64,000 nt of DNA from Ypsolopha sequella (Eukaryota; Arthropoda; Insecta; Lepidoptera; Ypsolophidae), in the NCBI GenBank assembly GCA_934047225.1, contig OW203992.1, forward strand, positions 20,759,501-20,823,500, written 5' to 3'. Below are positions 1 to 11,533 of the stretch, piece after piece. The stretch's first letter is position 1. Every line of letters starts with the position of its first letter. The translations under genes were made by a program, and so were the position numbers. The notes beneath the pieces are model-generated. The model saw nothing but the letters and a program-made list of their open reading frames with translations, was not told where the DNA came from and did no database searches.

Positions 1-1256
1 CACCGCGTCGCGCATGACGAATAATTTCTATATATTTCAAATAATTAAAAAAAGCCTGGAAATCGCAACGTTGTTTGATGACCAAAGTAAAGGTGCAATT
101 GAGAAGTGGAATAAAATAATGGAAGGGTTTTCCAGGAATGAAATAACAGTTTTCTAATTATATCGTTTATAGCACACTGTGCGTAAAATGACTCGTGCGA
201 GAGACTTTTTCTCGACTCGTGTGATTGCGGCACGAGCCGAAGGCTCACACTCACAACTCACAACACGAAAAACTCACACTCGTCAGAAAACGTTTCATCG
301 CTCTCGTATCGTAATATACTATTATCTTCAGTATCCCTTGTTCCAATTGCTTTGTAGAGAGGATTTTTTCGCAGATGGCATTGAAATGAACTGACGTGCG
401 CAACAAAAGTACCCCAGATTTGATGAAATATGAGAAATCAAACAAAGATATATTAAAACTTAACGATCTTCTTTAAAATATAACTAGCAATAAAATCACA
501 TAAAAATAAGAACGTGAAATACATGTCTTTCATTTGTCCCGGGGAAAAATTTCAATTCCCGTATTTTTTGCCATATTTAGCATTTGTCCCTTAAAGGATC
601 AAAAAATATCTGGCAACCCTAGTCCTGTCAGTTATTCGACGAATTAGATAACCTGTTTCTTACCGTATGAGAATACACGTAGTAGGTACGTTCCAATAAG
701 TACTAACACATATTTTTACGTTCCATTTATGTAGACTTGCTTTTAGTTGCGTAATTCTTTTACACATAATTGTCCATAAAGTGGTTCTCAAGGAATACCG
801 AGAAAGTGAACGACGAAATTGTTCAGTTCAGATAAGATAAGAACTGCATTGCTAGCTGCGACTCGGTTTTATTGCCCATTTTAGGTTTTTCTCTGAATGT
901 ATGTTTGATGGAGCTGAGTTAAGTGACAATAAAGTGCAATAAGAAAATGCCTCGGTCCATTGGGCCAGTGCCGGAAGCAGTCTAAGTTCTGTAGAAGTCG
1001 ATCGCGTGTCCATCCGTCCGTGTACACGTCCCACACAATGCCACTCAACAAGAGTACAAATTCCATTAATCTGTTGCATATTCTAACACACCCAGTTAAC
1101 ATCCTTATCATCTTGTGTTGCATCTTGTTTCACTTTGCTTACACATATTTTTCCTTTTTTTTTCTCTCACTCTCTCGCATACTCCCAGATTAGGATATAC
1201 GAGTAGTATTTATAGGTATACCACCATTTCGTTTTTTGTCATGTGAATTTAAGGAT
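1..1256. other. Non-coding stretch, no gene recognised
   Basis: AT-rich sequence with only short reading frames that lack any recognisable domain. No inverted repeat or RNA gene that I can support is visible here. Confidence 0.5.
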
Positions 1257-1644
1257 CGATTCTCCATATTTGTAACAAAATATTAAGAAATAATTATAAC
1301 GGCCAAAATACAACTTTTAGATAAGAGCAATGTATAAAAATAGTTCACTATATGATTAAACGTATTTTAAATTATATTATGGTAGCTTCAAAATTATTGG
1401 ATTTTTCATTACTTTTCCATTTCCATAAATCTTTTCTTTTCCATGAGAGTGATTTTAGAACAATTAAAATTTAAAGTCTCTCACGGAAAATCCAAGTATT
1501 TTAAAGCTACCATAATATTATTTAAAATAACGTTTAATCATTTAAAATCATTCAAACTATTGTTATACATTGCTCTTATATAAACGATGTATTTTGGCTG
1601 TTATAATTATTTCTTAATATTTTGTTACAAATATGGAGAATCGA
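1257..1644. repeat. Foldback (palindromic) MITE-like element, 388 bp
   Basis: The left end (TCGATTCTCCATATTTG) reappears as its reverse complement at the right end. The match continues with interruptions over arms of roughly 150-180 bp, including the paired blocks around AATAATTATAAC and GAGCAATGTATA. There is no coding capacity. It adjoins a separate interspersed repeat that starts at 1651. It could be a foldback transposon or a dimerised MITE. A target duplication was not evident. Confidence 0.75.
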
Positions 1645-1650
1645 CCATTA

Positions 1651-2075
1651 AGGCGATACCAAAAACAATTTAATTTTTGGGTAAATGTTTATTGAGTATT
1701 TGATTAAGATTCTCACTGAACACGTGAAAACGTGATTGGATGAAATTTTCTCTATAGAATTTAATTCCGAAAAGACCTCTAAAATGTTTTATTTTTTCCT
1801 GTAATTCGGAAATCCTAACTAATTTCATTGTGAAATTGCATTTAAAATGTGGATATTATGTATTTGTAAAGTCTCTAAAGTCTTTTTTAACAAAATAGCT
1901 TAGTACATTTTATATTAATAAAAAACCGACTTTTTGCTACTTTTCCACGAATCAGTCCAACTCGCACCAAGGGTTTTTTCGCATATGAAGTAACAGGGAC
2001 GCTAAAACTTTTACGATACATTTTACGAGTACCGTACCGTGACAGGTTGACACTGCTACTGCCAGCTAAAATCAA
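1651..2075 (+). repeat. Interspersed repeat R1, copy 1
   Basis: This stretch (beginning AAGGCGATACCAAAAA and running through AAAAACCGACTTTTTGCTAC) is repeated in reverse orientation at about 61,680-62,060. Both copies share the border GGCGATACCA. In the second copy that border belongs to a mariner transposase reading frame, so the repeat probably carries the edge of a mariner insertion. No open frame of its own. Confidence 0.7.
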
Positions 2076-3399
2076 TCAAGGAAAATTTTCCTTTACACGA
2101 TGTTTTTGTACTAAAACGCCGCAAATTGTCTGAATAGATTGCTGTAATATATTAAATTGTTAAGCCATAAAGGTGCTTGATTGTAACTATAACGTAATTT
2201 CTAGTGTAAAAGTTATCATTTTCTGTGCGTTTGCAAACAACATTAAATTATATAATTATACTTGTGTACGCAAATCCTGCCAGCATTTGCGATATGGTGT
2301 TTGTACTCTTTCAAATGTCCGGTAAAACTACACTTTTGCCAAGTATCTGTGTTTCGTGGCTCTATGGAATTCTGAGATCTCTTTTATGATTTACACGTAA
2401 ACCGTGCACGCGTAACTTTCTTCAAATCACGACGTCCTAAATTGCCCGCGCACGTGACACCATAAATCAAATTACAGTCAATCGGAGTCAGAACTTTCTA
2501 TTTCGGCCGAAGTGTTCCAGCTAGAAGCCTATTGAACAATGTATGGCTTGTGCCTTAGTCTAGAATAGACTAGATCCGCGTTCCCATGGCCTATACAGGC
2601 ACGGCTTGGGTTCCGGGGTCACGATGTCGTAGCTTGGACCTACCTGCCTATCTCGCAGACAGCTCGACAATTACATAGCCTTCTACTATTCAAGCAGGTA
2701 CTTCGAGAGTTATTCAATCACCTAGCGTCTAATTTAATACTGGTGCAGAGCTGCATTTCTCGTTGAGTTTCTCGGTGATTTAACTCAATATTCAGGTTAA
2801 TCTGCAGTTGGTACGTCACATTGTAGCTGGTTCTTGGAATCGGTCACAGGTTCGCACCGTTATGTGCAGATAACACATGTTTCCCGTCCCCAGCTTCTAC
2901 TTATACGGTGACGTGACCTACAAAGCTTTGACAGTCTTTGAAGCCATCCTCGTTATACGCTTGTGGGTTTGTAGGAGACGCGAGGTGCATGTCAACGAGT
3001 CTACACTTTGCACAAACAAAGTATTGTTACAATTTTACATGACGCAATATGTGCATCATGTCCGATATTATCACGCATTGTATTCCGCGAGCGTTTGATG
3101 AAAACAACGATGAAAACGCGGAAATTCCTCGTTCCGTCTCAGTACGTTCAACTTCCTCTAACTCGAGTTGTTTACTTCTTAGACAAACCTGCAACGAATG
3201 AAAATGTAGGTCTCCGGAGCCCGTAACCGAGATTTGACGTGATTTGACAAAGTTAACGCGAACTGGAAGGAACTCAGGATGAACGGGTTAGACTTGATCC
3301 GACGTTTCCTGTAATAATAATTACCCAGTTCAGTTCCCACCCTAGTCACGCCACTTTCCACTGACATTAGTCTTCCTGGAACCTACTGAGATTGATAGT
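2076..3399. other. Non-coding stretch, no gene recognised
   Basis: Mixed composition, with a locally GC-richer part around 2,560-2,680. Only short frames without recognisable domains are present. No repeat structure is obvious by eye. Confidence 0.45.
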
Positions 3400-3624
3400 G
3401 GTCTTTCAATTTAAATGGAAAGTAATTTAGGAGGTGATTCAGTATCGTTAATACATCACATTTCACTGCAAAGCACTTTTTTTTCACTTCTCAGTACAAA
3501 GTGGTCCGATCAGCTGACTCAGTTTGTATGGCCAAGTGAAGAAAAAGTTCGCGCAAAAAAATGTACCTTGTATTAACGATACTGAATCACCTCTTAAATT
3601 ACTTTCCATTTAAATTGAAAGACC
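3400..3624. repeat. MITE with ~55-bp terminal inverted repeats
   Basis: The terminal block starting GGTCTTTCAATTTAAATGG and ending with the TGATTCAGTATCGTTAATAC region is mirrored almost perfectly at 3570-3624. The unpaired middle is about 115 bp. It has no coding capacity and looks like a non-autonomous DNA transposon. The superfamily cannot be assigned. Confidence 0.8.
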
Positions 3625-3659
3625 TTATATTTTATAGATTCGAGTAAAATGGTTCGTCG

Positions 3660-3885
3660 AGTGGTAGTGTAGGCAGAATCATTAAATGTACAATAGGCAG
3701 TGGGTAGAATGTCCCGGATGGAAGTAGGACACGATCACCCATGGGCCGGCGGTGAACGGCCGGTCGTGTTTGGCTAGCGGGATCGGCGCGGGCGCACGGC
3801 ACGGTAGTAAATTCGTCATGTGCCGCCCGTAGAACGAAGACCACGACAGCATCTCGTGTCGTTGCTCTCCCACGGTGCCTGCTAA
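3660..3885. other. GC-rich island, possible exon or promoter
   Basis: A GC- and CpG-rich block in an otherwise AT-rich region. A minus-strand frame of about 63 codons and a short plus-strand frame are open, but neither matches a family I recognise. It might be a first exon or promoter of a gene whose other exons are elsewhere, or a fragment of a repeat. RNA evidence would be needed to decide. Confidence 0.25.
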
Positions 3886-4802
3886 TTGCCAGCTTTGTTT
3901 GACGGTGTAAACCTGTTCGATTACAAAGTGCCGAACATTCGTTTACAAGCTTTTATTATTCCGCGTAAGCTTCCACAATATCGTTATGTTTTGTGATATC
4001 TATTCTAGTAATCTTGACATTATACTCTCTGATTTTGATTGCGTGTTTTCAAAACAAAATTATGCGCTTTCAAATGTCGAGTTTAACGAAATCCTGCTAA
4101 AACACAAAGATTGCGTGAATGTTGCATTAAAAACTATTCGGTTCATTGCGAAACTTGAGTGGTTAATACTACTTTTATGTGCAATATTGTTCTCTAAGAA
4201 ACGTAACAATGGCTTGCGTTACGATGTAGTTTTATTCGGTTTTATAACCTTGCCTTGACAAGCAGTTTACTTCCTTTCTGATATGTTGAGGTTGCTTTCT
4301 ATTTAGACTTAACGAGCAATACCCAAAGACCATAAATTTTACCGATGTCCATAGTTCCGGGTAGCAGATTTAAGGGCCAATCTAATCTTCTAGCCCCGTG
4401 GCAGTCGTGCCGTGGACGTGACCCTAGGGTCAGCACTAATCCCTGCGCTACACCACTTTGGTGGACCTATTGAAGCCATATATTAGCTTACACAATCTTT
4501 ATATCCCTGTATTTAAATCTCTGCTCAATGGTTCTCAACTGTAGGTACTATTTTTGATCAACAAAACAAATGGGAGGTTAACTACATAAAGGATCTTGAA
4601 ACTTGGAAGATTGTTGAAGATTCTTCTAATGATCAAATCTTCACGTTCGTTTGAAGATAGTAATACCAAGTAAATGGCTTGGTAAAAGGCCGCGGGATTA
4701 TTATCACGTCGATCATGGTATACGGACAGACTATAAGTCTGCAAAGACGAAGAGAGAAGATGCTATATTAACCTTAAAACTTCGTAAGACAAGAATAAAT
4801 AT
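3886..4802. other. Non-coding stretch, no gene recognised
   Basis: One plus-strand frame (3986-4258, 90 codons) is open but very AT-rich and has no recognisable domain, so it is not called as a gene. No repeat structure was identified. Confidence 0.4.
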
Positions 4803-4990
4803 ATAATACAATGTAGCCGATTTTGAAGGCTTTAATTTTAGTTTTAGTGCTGTCAAAACTAAATTTTCATCATTGCAAAATAGTTCATAAGTGTTAAGGA
4901 CAGAAGCTAAATTACTTTGGAAAAAATCATGTCTTGACAGCACTTAAACTAAAATTAAAGCCATCAGAATCGGCTTCAATACAGTATAGA
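4803..4990. repeat. Short MITE with ~45-bp inverted repeats
   Basis: The block from TAGCCGATTTTGAAGG to GTGCTGTCAA (about 4814-4856) is mirrored at about 4933-4976, with flanking TATAATACA-like and TACAGTATA-like ends. Non-coding. Confidence 0.75.
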
Positions 4991-6327
4991 GTGTAAAATA
5001 TTGTTTAACACTGTAAATAAGTCGCAACTACACGGATAGGTTGAATGTGGTTAAAATAACATAAATATAATTTATTTTTCTAATAAAATTTTCTATCTTT
5101 TAATGCACTCATATTATATTAAGTTTATATAAACTTTTAAGTATAGGTATCTCTTGATAATTTTATATGTTTATTAGCATGTAGTATTATATAATTTACT
5201 TAATATTTACGTAATATTTGCAAATACACATACAATTTTGACATGATGGCACTACCCTCAACAATTTCCCCATTGCCAAAAGTTATTAACTATTAAGTTT
5301 CTCAAGCGATGAAGTTATAGTTTAAAATAGTGCGCTCTGAGCCGTTGCTGTTACGACAACCGAAAAATCGCGCGCTCTTAAAAAACACGTTTTTCGCTCT
5401 AAGAACATTTTTCTTTTTCAGAAAACGATCCGATAAAGTAATTGCTAAATGATGTTTTCCTATATTCCTGTAATTTTCATACGATTTGGTAATGTAAATT
5501 TTATAACGAAAAAACATGATAAATCGACCAAGTTTCGTTTTTATTTCGATTGTACGAAGTATAACGTATCGCGTTTTGAACCGCAAAAAAATCTGCAGAA
5601 ACAATGTATCTAAGATATATATTTTTTTCAGACACAAAATATCACAATTTCGTGGTTTAAAATTAATCAGAAAAGAGACAAAATTGGGATAAGCCCCCCT
5701 TAAGTAAGCATGGAAAATAAAACTTTAGACGCGTTGATGTCTTTTATACTACGAGCTGTGAGTTAAGAGGCGTCGTTCCGCGCAAAAACTCCATACAAAC
5801 GCTGTCACCACATTCTAGGGTGTCTATGGAATATTATTATAATATTTAAGGCTGAGTCAATTAACATTATCTACATCTATGTTTAAGTCGAACTAAAAAC
5901 CGTGAAATTTTAGTAATATCTTAACAACAAATCTTAGGAGTAAATACGTAAATTTACCATTTTTTTACCAAAAGTGTAGCTAAATGTGCGGGTCAAATAT
6001 CGAAAATGTTATCTACATTAGTGATGACCAAAAATAATGTTTGAAAACGTCCACAGTCTTGCCAAAAAGTGGTTTCTCCTGAAACAAGTTTTCAATTTTG
6101 CGCCGGCGACGAAATCGGCACGATTGTATTGTCCTCGCAATTTTCATAGAGCGTGCACGTTATAGCGAAATGAAACCGCATGACATTTGGCCATTTGGTA
6201 GCGTCATGACGACCATCCTTAACGAGTAAAGTTCGATAAATGAAATAATAGGAATGATAGAGTTACTTACTTATTTGATAGCGTTACGTAACTCTGAGAG
6301 CACGAGTCCTACTCATACGTTAAGGTT
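4991..6327. other. Non-coding stretch, no gene recognised
   Basis: AT-rich. A 111-codon minus-strand frame at 5302-5637 is low-complexity (Lys/Ile/Phe-rich) without a recognisable domain, and I regard it as chance. No other structure was identified. Confidence 0.45.
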
Positions 6328-6649
6328 AAACGTCAGTCGTTTACCTTAAAGTGCATAACTTAACTTTGTATTACTTGGTAAGAAGTTAAAAATTGAAAAA
6401 CATTTTGGTTTGAGATTTAATGCACAATTAGTCATGATCTAGTCCAAACAAAGTTACAACAGCATTTTAAGTTAGTTTTGAGAAGATCATGACTAATTTT
6501 GTATACAATTTCAAACTCTTGCTTTATAAACCTCACTAATACTGAACTATTGGCGTCAAATGGCGCAGATCAAATAGCTTTTTAAATTTAAATTTCTAAG
6601 CAAGAAAAACAAAGTTAAGTTATGCACTTTGCACTAAGCTACTGACGTT
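6328..6649. repeat. MITE with ~40-bp terminal inverted repeats, 322 bp
   Basis: The left end AACGTCAGTCGTTTACC, running on to AGTGCATAACTTAACTTTG, is mirrored at about 6610-6649. A second internal inverted pair, ATTAGTCATGATCT and AGATCATGACTAAT (about 6428-6500), forms an inner hairpin. Non-coding. Confidence 0.75.
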
Positions 6650-7750
6650 CTATTAAATAGCACTTCCGTCACATAAATTGTAATTGCGATCTCTAAAGAA
6701 CCGCAACGACTCCGTCGAATCTAAAGTTACCGTCTATTGAGGTTTGTTAATGAAAGAGCTTAGAAAGCGTGTCACGAGAACACAGAAAACATTAAGTTTA
6801 AAAAAAAAACATAATTTATGACAATATAAACACAGTATCGGTTTGAAGCTGTATTGTTGTTCAGTAGGAATGTCCTTGTACCATCCAGACGGGCAGCCGC
6901 GCGTGACACACGTTCACAGCCGTACTCCATCGAGGAGAGACGAACCTTAGTCAATTCATTGATTTGATTGAGCCTTCAGAGGAACAAATAGAGCGTGTAA
7001 TTATAATCATACAATAAAACCTAACTGGAGCAAGAAGTGCGCATGCGTGCGCAAGAACAATCACACAGAAACATTTGTACGACTTCATCCAACGAAATCA
7101 GAGGAAAGGATACCCACAGATGTCCGTGACCCAAAAAGAACCGGCCAGTGACCAAGTTCACCCTGATAAACGACCTGAATTACTAAATTAGGCATTTTAT
7201 GTTTATTTTAATCGATGAGCTGTTGACTGTTTTGATGTTGTTTACCATGCTGCTGCAGTTTTAGATATTTAGAATATATCAATAATTCTCAGCAAATCAT
7301 AAATATTTATCGCTTCTATTTGTGTTTAAAGAGAAAGTCACACAAACACAAGGATGCAGGTGCATGCTTTATTTTCTTTAAAAAATCACGCAATGCTTTT
7401 AAGCTTTCATAGTCGAATTTTCACATAAACATAACCATCTGAACTAAAAGGAATAACACGGTACAATCTTGTTAATGGTCCACAACACGAAGGATATTAT
7501 AACAAAATTGCAGAAACTTGTACACAATCGCATATTAATGGACTTTGGCAATATTTTTGCTTTTGATGGTAAGCCTGCCTTGTCTTTACACCGTAATGAC
7601 TAAAAACAATGCTGACCGTAACAATAACTAAACTATACTTTAACTATACTATACATCGTGCCGTTTATCCACAAGTCTAGAGCAGGTGCTCCAAAAACCT
7701 ATAAAAAACTGACCTCCATTTATAAGTTAACTTACTTGTCACGATTATCC
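6650..7750. other. Non-coding stretch, no gene recognised
   Basis: No frame with a recognisable domain and no inverted or tandem repeat that I can support. Confidence 0.4.
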
Positions 7751-7754
7751 TTTT

Positions 7755-8040
7755 AGTTGGAGAAATCACTGTTTAGTATTTGTAAACAAACTGTTGAGGC
7801 AACGAGAAGCGAATTCACAGTACGTGCACGATCAGTGAGGTGTGGATCGAGACTGGTTGCCTGGCTGCTGGTTGGTTGCTGTGCTGACTTGCTGAACGAT
7901 GGACGGAGCGAGCAGCTGGCGGCGAAGTGCGAATCCAGTTCAGTTGACTCCACAATACGTTGGCTGACGCAGCCTGTTGAAGCTACGCTAATGGACCACC
8001 CGCACGACTTACGATTGGTTCATCAATGGGGCTATTGATT
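7755..8040 (+). other. GC-rich block, possible 5' exon or promoter region
   Basis: A locally GC-rich island with a 93-codon plus-strand frame. It contains an arthropod-type initiator-like CAGT (near 7829) and an ATG in good context near 7900. No domain is recognisable in any frame. It precedes by about 200 bp a TATA-like sequence. It could be a 5' noncoding exon of the downstream PDZ gene or of an unrelated gene; this is inference only. Confidence 0.2.
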
Positions 8041-8198
8041 TTCAAACAGAGCCGTCGATGTTAAAAGCCTTTCTAATGATAAAAGATTACTTTTCATCAT
8101 GCAATCATGCGCCAATGCGCTTTATTGGGTAATCTTGAACCTTTAAGAGAACAGACGAATGTTGCAGTCCATGGAAAACGCTGTGAACGTGTATACGT

Positions 8199-8350
8199 TA
8201 TATAAACACACAATAGTTTGCTCGGTTCGGACTGGTGCAGTCAATCAAATCGGTCGACTGATACAGCACTAAAGCGCAATACGGTTAACTTTCTGTCAAT
8301 TTACAACAAGTTCGATACGCACGGCTCGAAATTACAAGATTATAAGTAAG
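8199..8350 (+). promoter_or_regulatory. Candidate core promoter plus short first exon
   Basis: A TATATAAA box (about 8199-8206) is followed 30-40 bp later by an initiator-like ACTGGTGCAGTCAAT. About 110 bp after that comes a consensus-like splice donor (AAGTAAGG near 8345). This is the layout of a TATA-type insect promoter with a short noncoding first exon. No protein can be attached to it, and chance is a real alternative in AT-rich DNA. Confidence 0.22.
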
Positions 8351-9140
8351 GTAATCCGTTCAAACGGTTGTTTGTCGGTTCGCTAAAGCCATAGTTTTAT
8401 TACATCTCCGAATTAATTAATCCAAACTTGGGAAAGACAATTAAATATACGTATCACATCACACCGTTAGTTCCCACGAGGCAGGCCCCGGCCTAAAACT
8501 TGATAAACCGGAAATCATAATATACAGCGACGAGACAAGTGCAAGCACCTGCACTCAACGAGCACCATTAAAATTAATCACCATCAATTCCCACAAGGAG
8601 AGATCTTACAAAAAAGTAACGTATCTTCATTAAAACTCCGTCAGAATTAAAATGTCTGTAGCTTCAGCAAATTAATACACAATAAAATGCAATTTATTTT
8701 ATAATTAAACGGGTCCATCCAATTTGATTTGTGTTGATCTACTGATCTACACTTTAAACCTTCGTGTGGATAATGAATATAATGATTTTCATCTTTACCT
8801 CCGCATTTATTTTTGGCGTCCAAAATTCAGCATCATAAGATCTCCATAATTTTCCTTCCATTCCAAGAAATCTTATATAAGTTCAAAATTATATCACAGA
8901 GAAAAGCATTACGTGTGACTACTCAAACCACATGTGAATCTTTGTCTCTTGTCCTTATTTGGCATAGTTGTATGTATATCTTTGTTTTTTAACATTTGTG
9001 TACTCAAATGCCTTGCATTATTATTGAGCACATCTAAATATGCTACGAGTATTACAATAATATAACTACGTTTATTGAAACAAAATAATGCTTAAATAAC
9101 ATTAAAAACCTACCTATAAAATTTAGTTTTTACGTATATG

Positions 9141-9348
9141 TATATGTACATACTTAATGAAATAACATGAAAGTTAATGTGAGATATATTTCGGGCCCTA
9201 TCCTGGGTCCGGTATCAGTCACAATTGACTTTTTTAATTGACAATCTTTATCTCCATAATTTTCAATTGTGACTGATGCCAGACCCAGGATAGGGCCCGA
9301 AATATATCTCACATTAACTTTCATGTTATTTTATTAAGTATGTATATA
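9141..9348. repeat. Near-perfect palindrome with ~90-bp arms
   Basis: The sequence from TACATACTTAATGAAATAAC through ATTTCGGGCCCTATCCTGGG to AGTCACAATTGA is mirrored almost exactly, leaving only about 30 bp of loop. Its right end (TATATA) abuts the next MITE at 9347, so two foldback elements sit head to tail. Non-coding. Confidence 0.85.
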
Positions 9349-9606
9349 CAAGGTCACTTTTTGATCATCGTCCATACTGGTGGCTTGATAAGTGATCAGT
9401 ATCTTGGATCAATAACAATTTTTGTGAAATTCCTAAAATGAAATTTCGGCTTCCCATAGAAATTCAGTTCCAGTCCCAAGTGAATCACTATGGGGAGTCG
9501 AAATTTAATTTTACGAATTTCACCAAAATTGTTATTGATCCATGATACTGATGACTTACCAAGCCACCAGTATGAATTTGGACGATGATCAAAAAGTCAC
9601 CTTGTA
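9347..9606. repeat. TA-flanked foldback MITE, family M1, copy 1
   Basis: The ends are TACAAGGTCACTTTTTGATC and its reverse complement, lying within TATATA context. The body is a palindrome built around CATACTGGTGGCTTG...AAGCCACCAGTATG. Closely related copies are at 38660-38920 and 40034-40299. The TA flanks and the ends suggest mobilisation by a Tc1/mariner-like transposase (inference). Confidence 0.85.
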
Positions 9607-9837
9607 TATAAAAACTACATTTAAAGGCAAATTAGTCAATTTATAACGTCTATCTACCTATAAACTAAAATATGCCTAAAAATTATTAACTCGTAAATAA
9701 TAAAAGCTGCAATTTCAAACATCAACATATCGATCTGAGTCAATCGAAATTTTAACACCTAAAATTCTGATCAAACTTTTCTCGTCCACGAAATGTGGGT
9801 GTAGGTTTGTTTTGAATTAATTTACAAGCGCTATACT

Positions 9838-10150
9838 CATAGTTTCGAGTTTAGACCCAAGCGAGGGATGGGTGGCGAAAATAGGAGAGTTATAATTAGG
9901 AACAAACAGAAACGAACTGTGGCAATGATAATGCTACTCGTAGTTTCGAGTTTAGACCCATACGAGGGATGGGTAGCGAAAATAGGAGAGTTACAATTAT
10001 CAACAAACAGAAACGAACTGTGGCAATGATAATGCTACTCGTAGTTTCGAGTTTAGACCCATACGAGGGATGGGTAGCGAAAATAGGAGAGTTACAATTA
10101 TCAACAGACAGAAACGAGCTGTGGCAATGATGTAGTCTAGTAGTACTCGT
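9838..10150 (+). repeat. Tandem repeat, 101-bp unit, three copies
   Basis: The phrase AGTTTCGAGTTTAGACCC starts at 9841, 9942 and 10043, an exact 101-bp period. A partial fourth unit ends near 10155. Units differ by a few substitutions (for example AAGCGAGG versus ATACGAGG). A minus-strand frame stays open through it because 101 bp cycles frames without stops; I do not regard it as a gene. Confidence 0.9.
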
Positions 10151-10436
10151 AGTTTCATAATTGTCTATCAACCAAACAATAACAACACGTAGTTACTAAT
10201 TCGTAATTGTAAGTTTGATACCCACCGATTAGTACACAAACAAACCCACAAATTATATCAACCGGACACAAATTATACCATACCGGACACAATAGAAAGT
10301 GGATAAATGCAATCAATTAGCTGCTCAAAAGATTAGTGAAGCGTGCTCGGGCAAAAGTGAAATTAATGGTGGTTTGTTATTTTACGCGACAATATTGGCC
10401 CTGAACACAGAGTAGGTAGTTATAGAGTGCAATACC

Positions 10437-10850
10437 GTCTCTGTGATCTAGTGGTTTGAACGTCTCAACCGCTGATCTGGAAGTCACGAGTTTAAATCTC
10501 GTAGGGGCGGGCACATTGTTATTCTTTCTGCGTGTTTCCAAGAGGGTCAAATACGATGATAGGACTCATCAACCTGTGACGTTAAAAGTTTAGTGCTTTT
10601 CTAATTGAGGAAATGGAACTATTTCTCAAATAACTAACGGTTTATTCCAAAGAAGATATGCCCTCTTTATAGGTGGGCAATGCGGGTATTCGAGCCATAA
10701 TTAGTTGCACACCCTAAATTTCACCGGATTCCCCTGAGTCCTTGGTTTAGTTGAACGATCCGACGACCAGAATCATACTGGGACCTTATAATCGTCGGTG
10801 AAACGTGAGTATACGAGTGTGGTCTGTGACTTGCACTTAACTTCTGACCA
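10437..10850 (+). repeat. tRNA-derived SINE-like repeat
   Basis: The head resembles a tRNA gene: an A-box-like TGATCTAGTGGTTTGAACG is followed about 50 bp later by a B-box-like CGAGTTTAAATCTCG. The downstream body (about 10,690-10,850, with TCGTCGGTGAAACGTGAGTA and GTCTGTGACTTGCACTTAA) resembles pieces at 54,060-54,190 (minus strand) and 61,086-61,230. It is degenerate and was not traced to a named family. Confidence 0.65.
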
Positions 10851-10879
10851 TGAAGTCAGATAATATAATACCCATAAAT

Positions 10880-11080
10880 ATTATTAGAGTGCATTACAAA
10901 CTAGAAAAGATCAATTGGAAACAAACCCAAAGACAAGAATTTGAAAAAAATCCCCGGGCTAGGATTCGAACCTGCGACCTCTTGTTATCAAGAATCCTGG
11001 CCCGGGGAATTTTTTCAAATTTTTGTCTTTGGGTTTGTGTCTGATTGATCTTTTCTAGTTTGCAATGCACTCTAATAACA
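10880..11080. repeat. Inverted dimer of a tRNA-related SINE, about 200 bp
   Basis: A hairpin with arms of about 90 bp. TTAGAGTGCATTACAAACTAG at the left is mirrored as the reverse complement at the right, and the inner ends are CCCCGGGC and GCCCGGGG. The loop holds a reversed B-box-like GGATTCGAACCTGCGACCT. The single-arm version of the same sequence is at about 33,970-34,085 and a third piece is at 13,526-13,616. So this is two SINE tails joined head to head. Confidence 0.8.
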
Positions 11081-11533
11081 TTTAGAGTATTCATAGCGAT
11101 GGATTTCGCAAAATAAACATAATCAGAGATAATTATGTTCTTTACAATAGTAATAGACCGTCTTCACCGCCTCTGAAAAAACAATCAATTTCAAACAATT
11201 CCTGAAAAATCTTCGAGTATGTACGAGTTTGACTTTGAACTTTGAACTTTTGACTATTAAAAATAGCCCAAAACCATAACTTTTTCTGTCAAGTATTCTT
11301 TATCTTGTAACGCATTATTTCCAGTTAGTTTTTATTTTCATTTTAGGACTTTTATTTACCGTGAGTTGTGTTGTGCTGATTACATAGGTATTACGGTAAT
11401 TACTAGAAAACATGACTTTAGTTAAGATAGTCCCTATAACATGTTGACAGCTCTTCACTGTGAGGTTTCGCTGTCACGGCTCCATTGCCTTTGTCTCCTA
11501 CAATGTCGCTCTCCCGACGCAATCCGATAAGAC

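Noticed and set aside
3632..3873. Minus-strand frames in the GC-rich island
   Set aside because: Open but unrecognised, so only the composition is reported.
5302..5637. 111-codon minus-strand frame
   Set aside because: Compositionally AT-driven, with no domain or splice evidence.
9896..10171. 91-codon minus-strand frame
   Set aside because: It is the 101-bp tandem repeat read through. The frame is open only because the units lack stops in the frames visited.
10960..10985. Possible tRNA gene (B-box GGTTCGAATCC on the minus strand)
   Set aside because: There is no A-box, anticodon stem or acceptor pairing, and the same sequence recurs in a SINE at 33,990. It is a tRNA-derived repeat.
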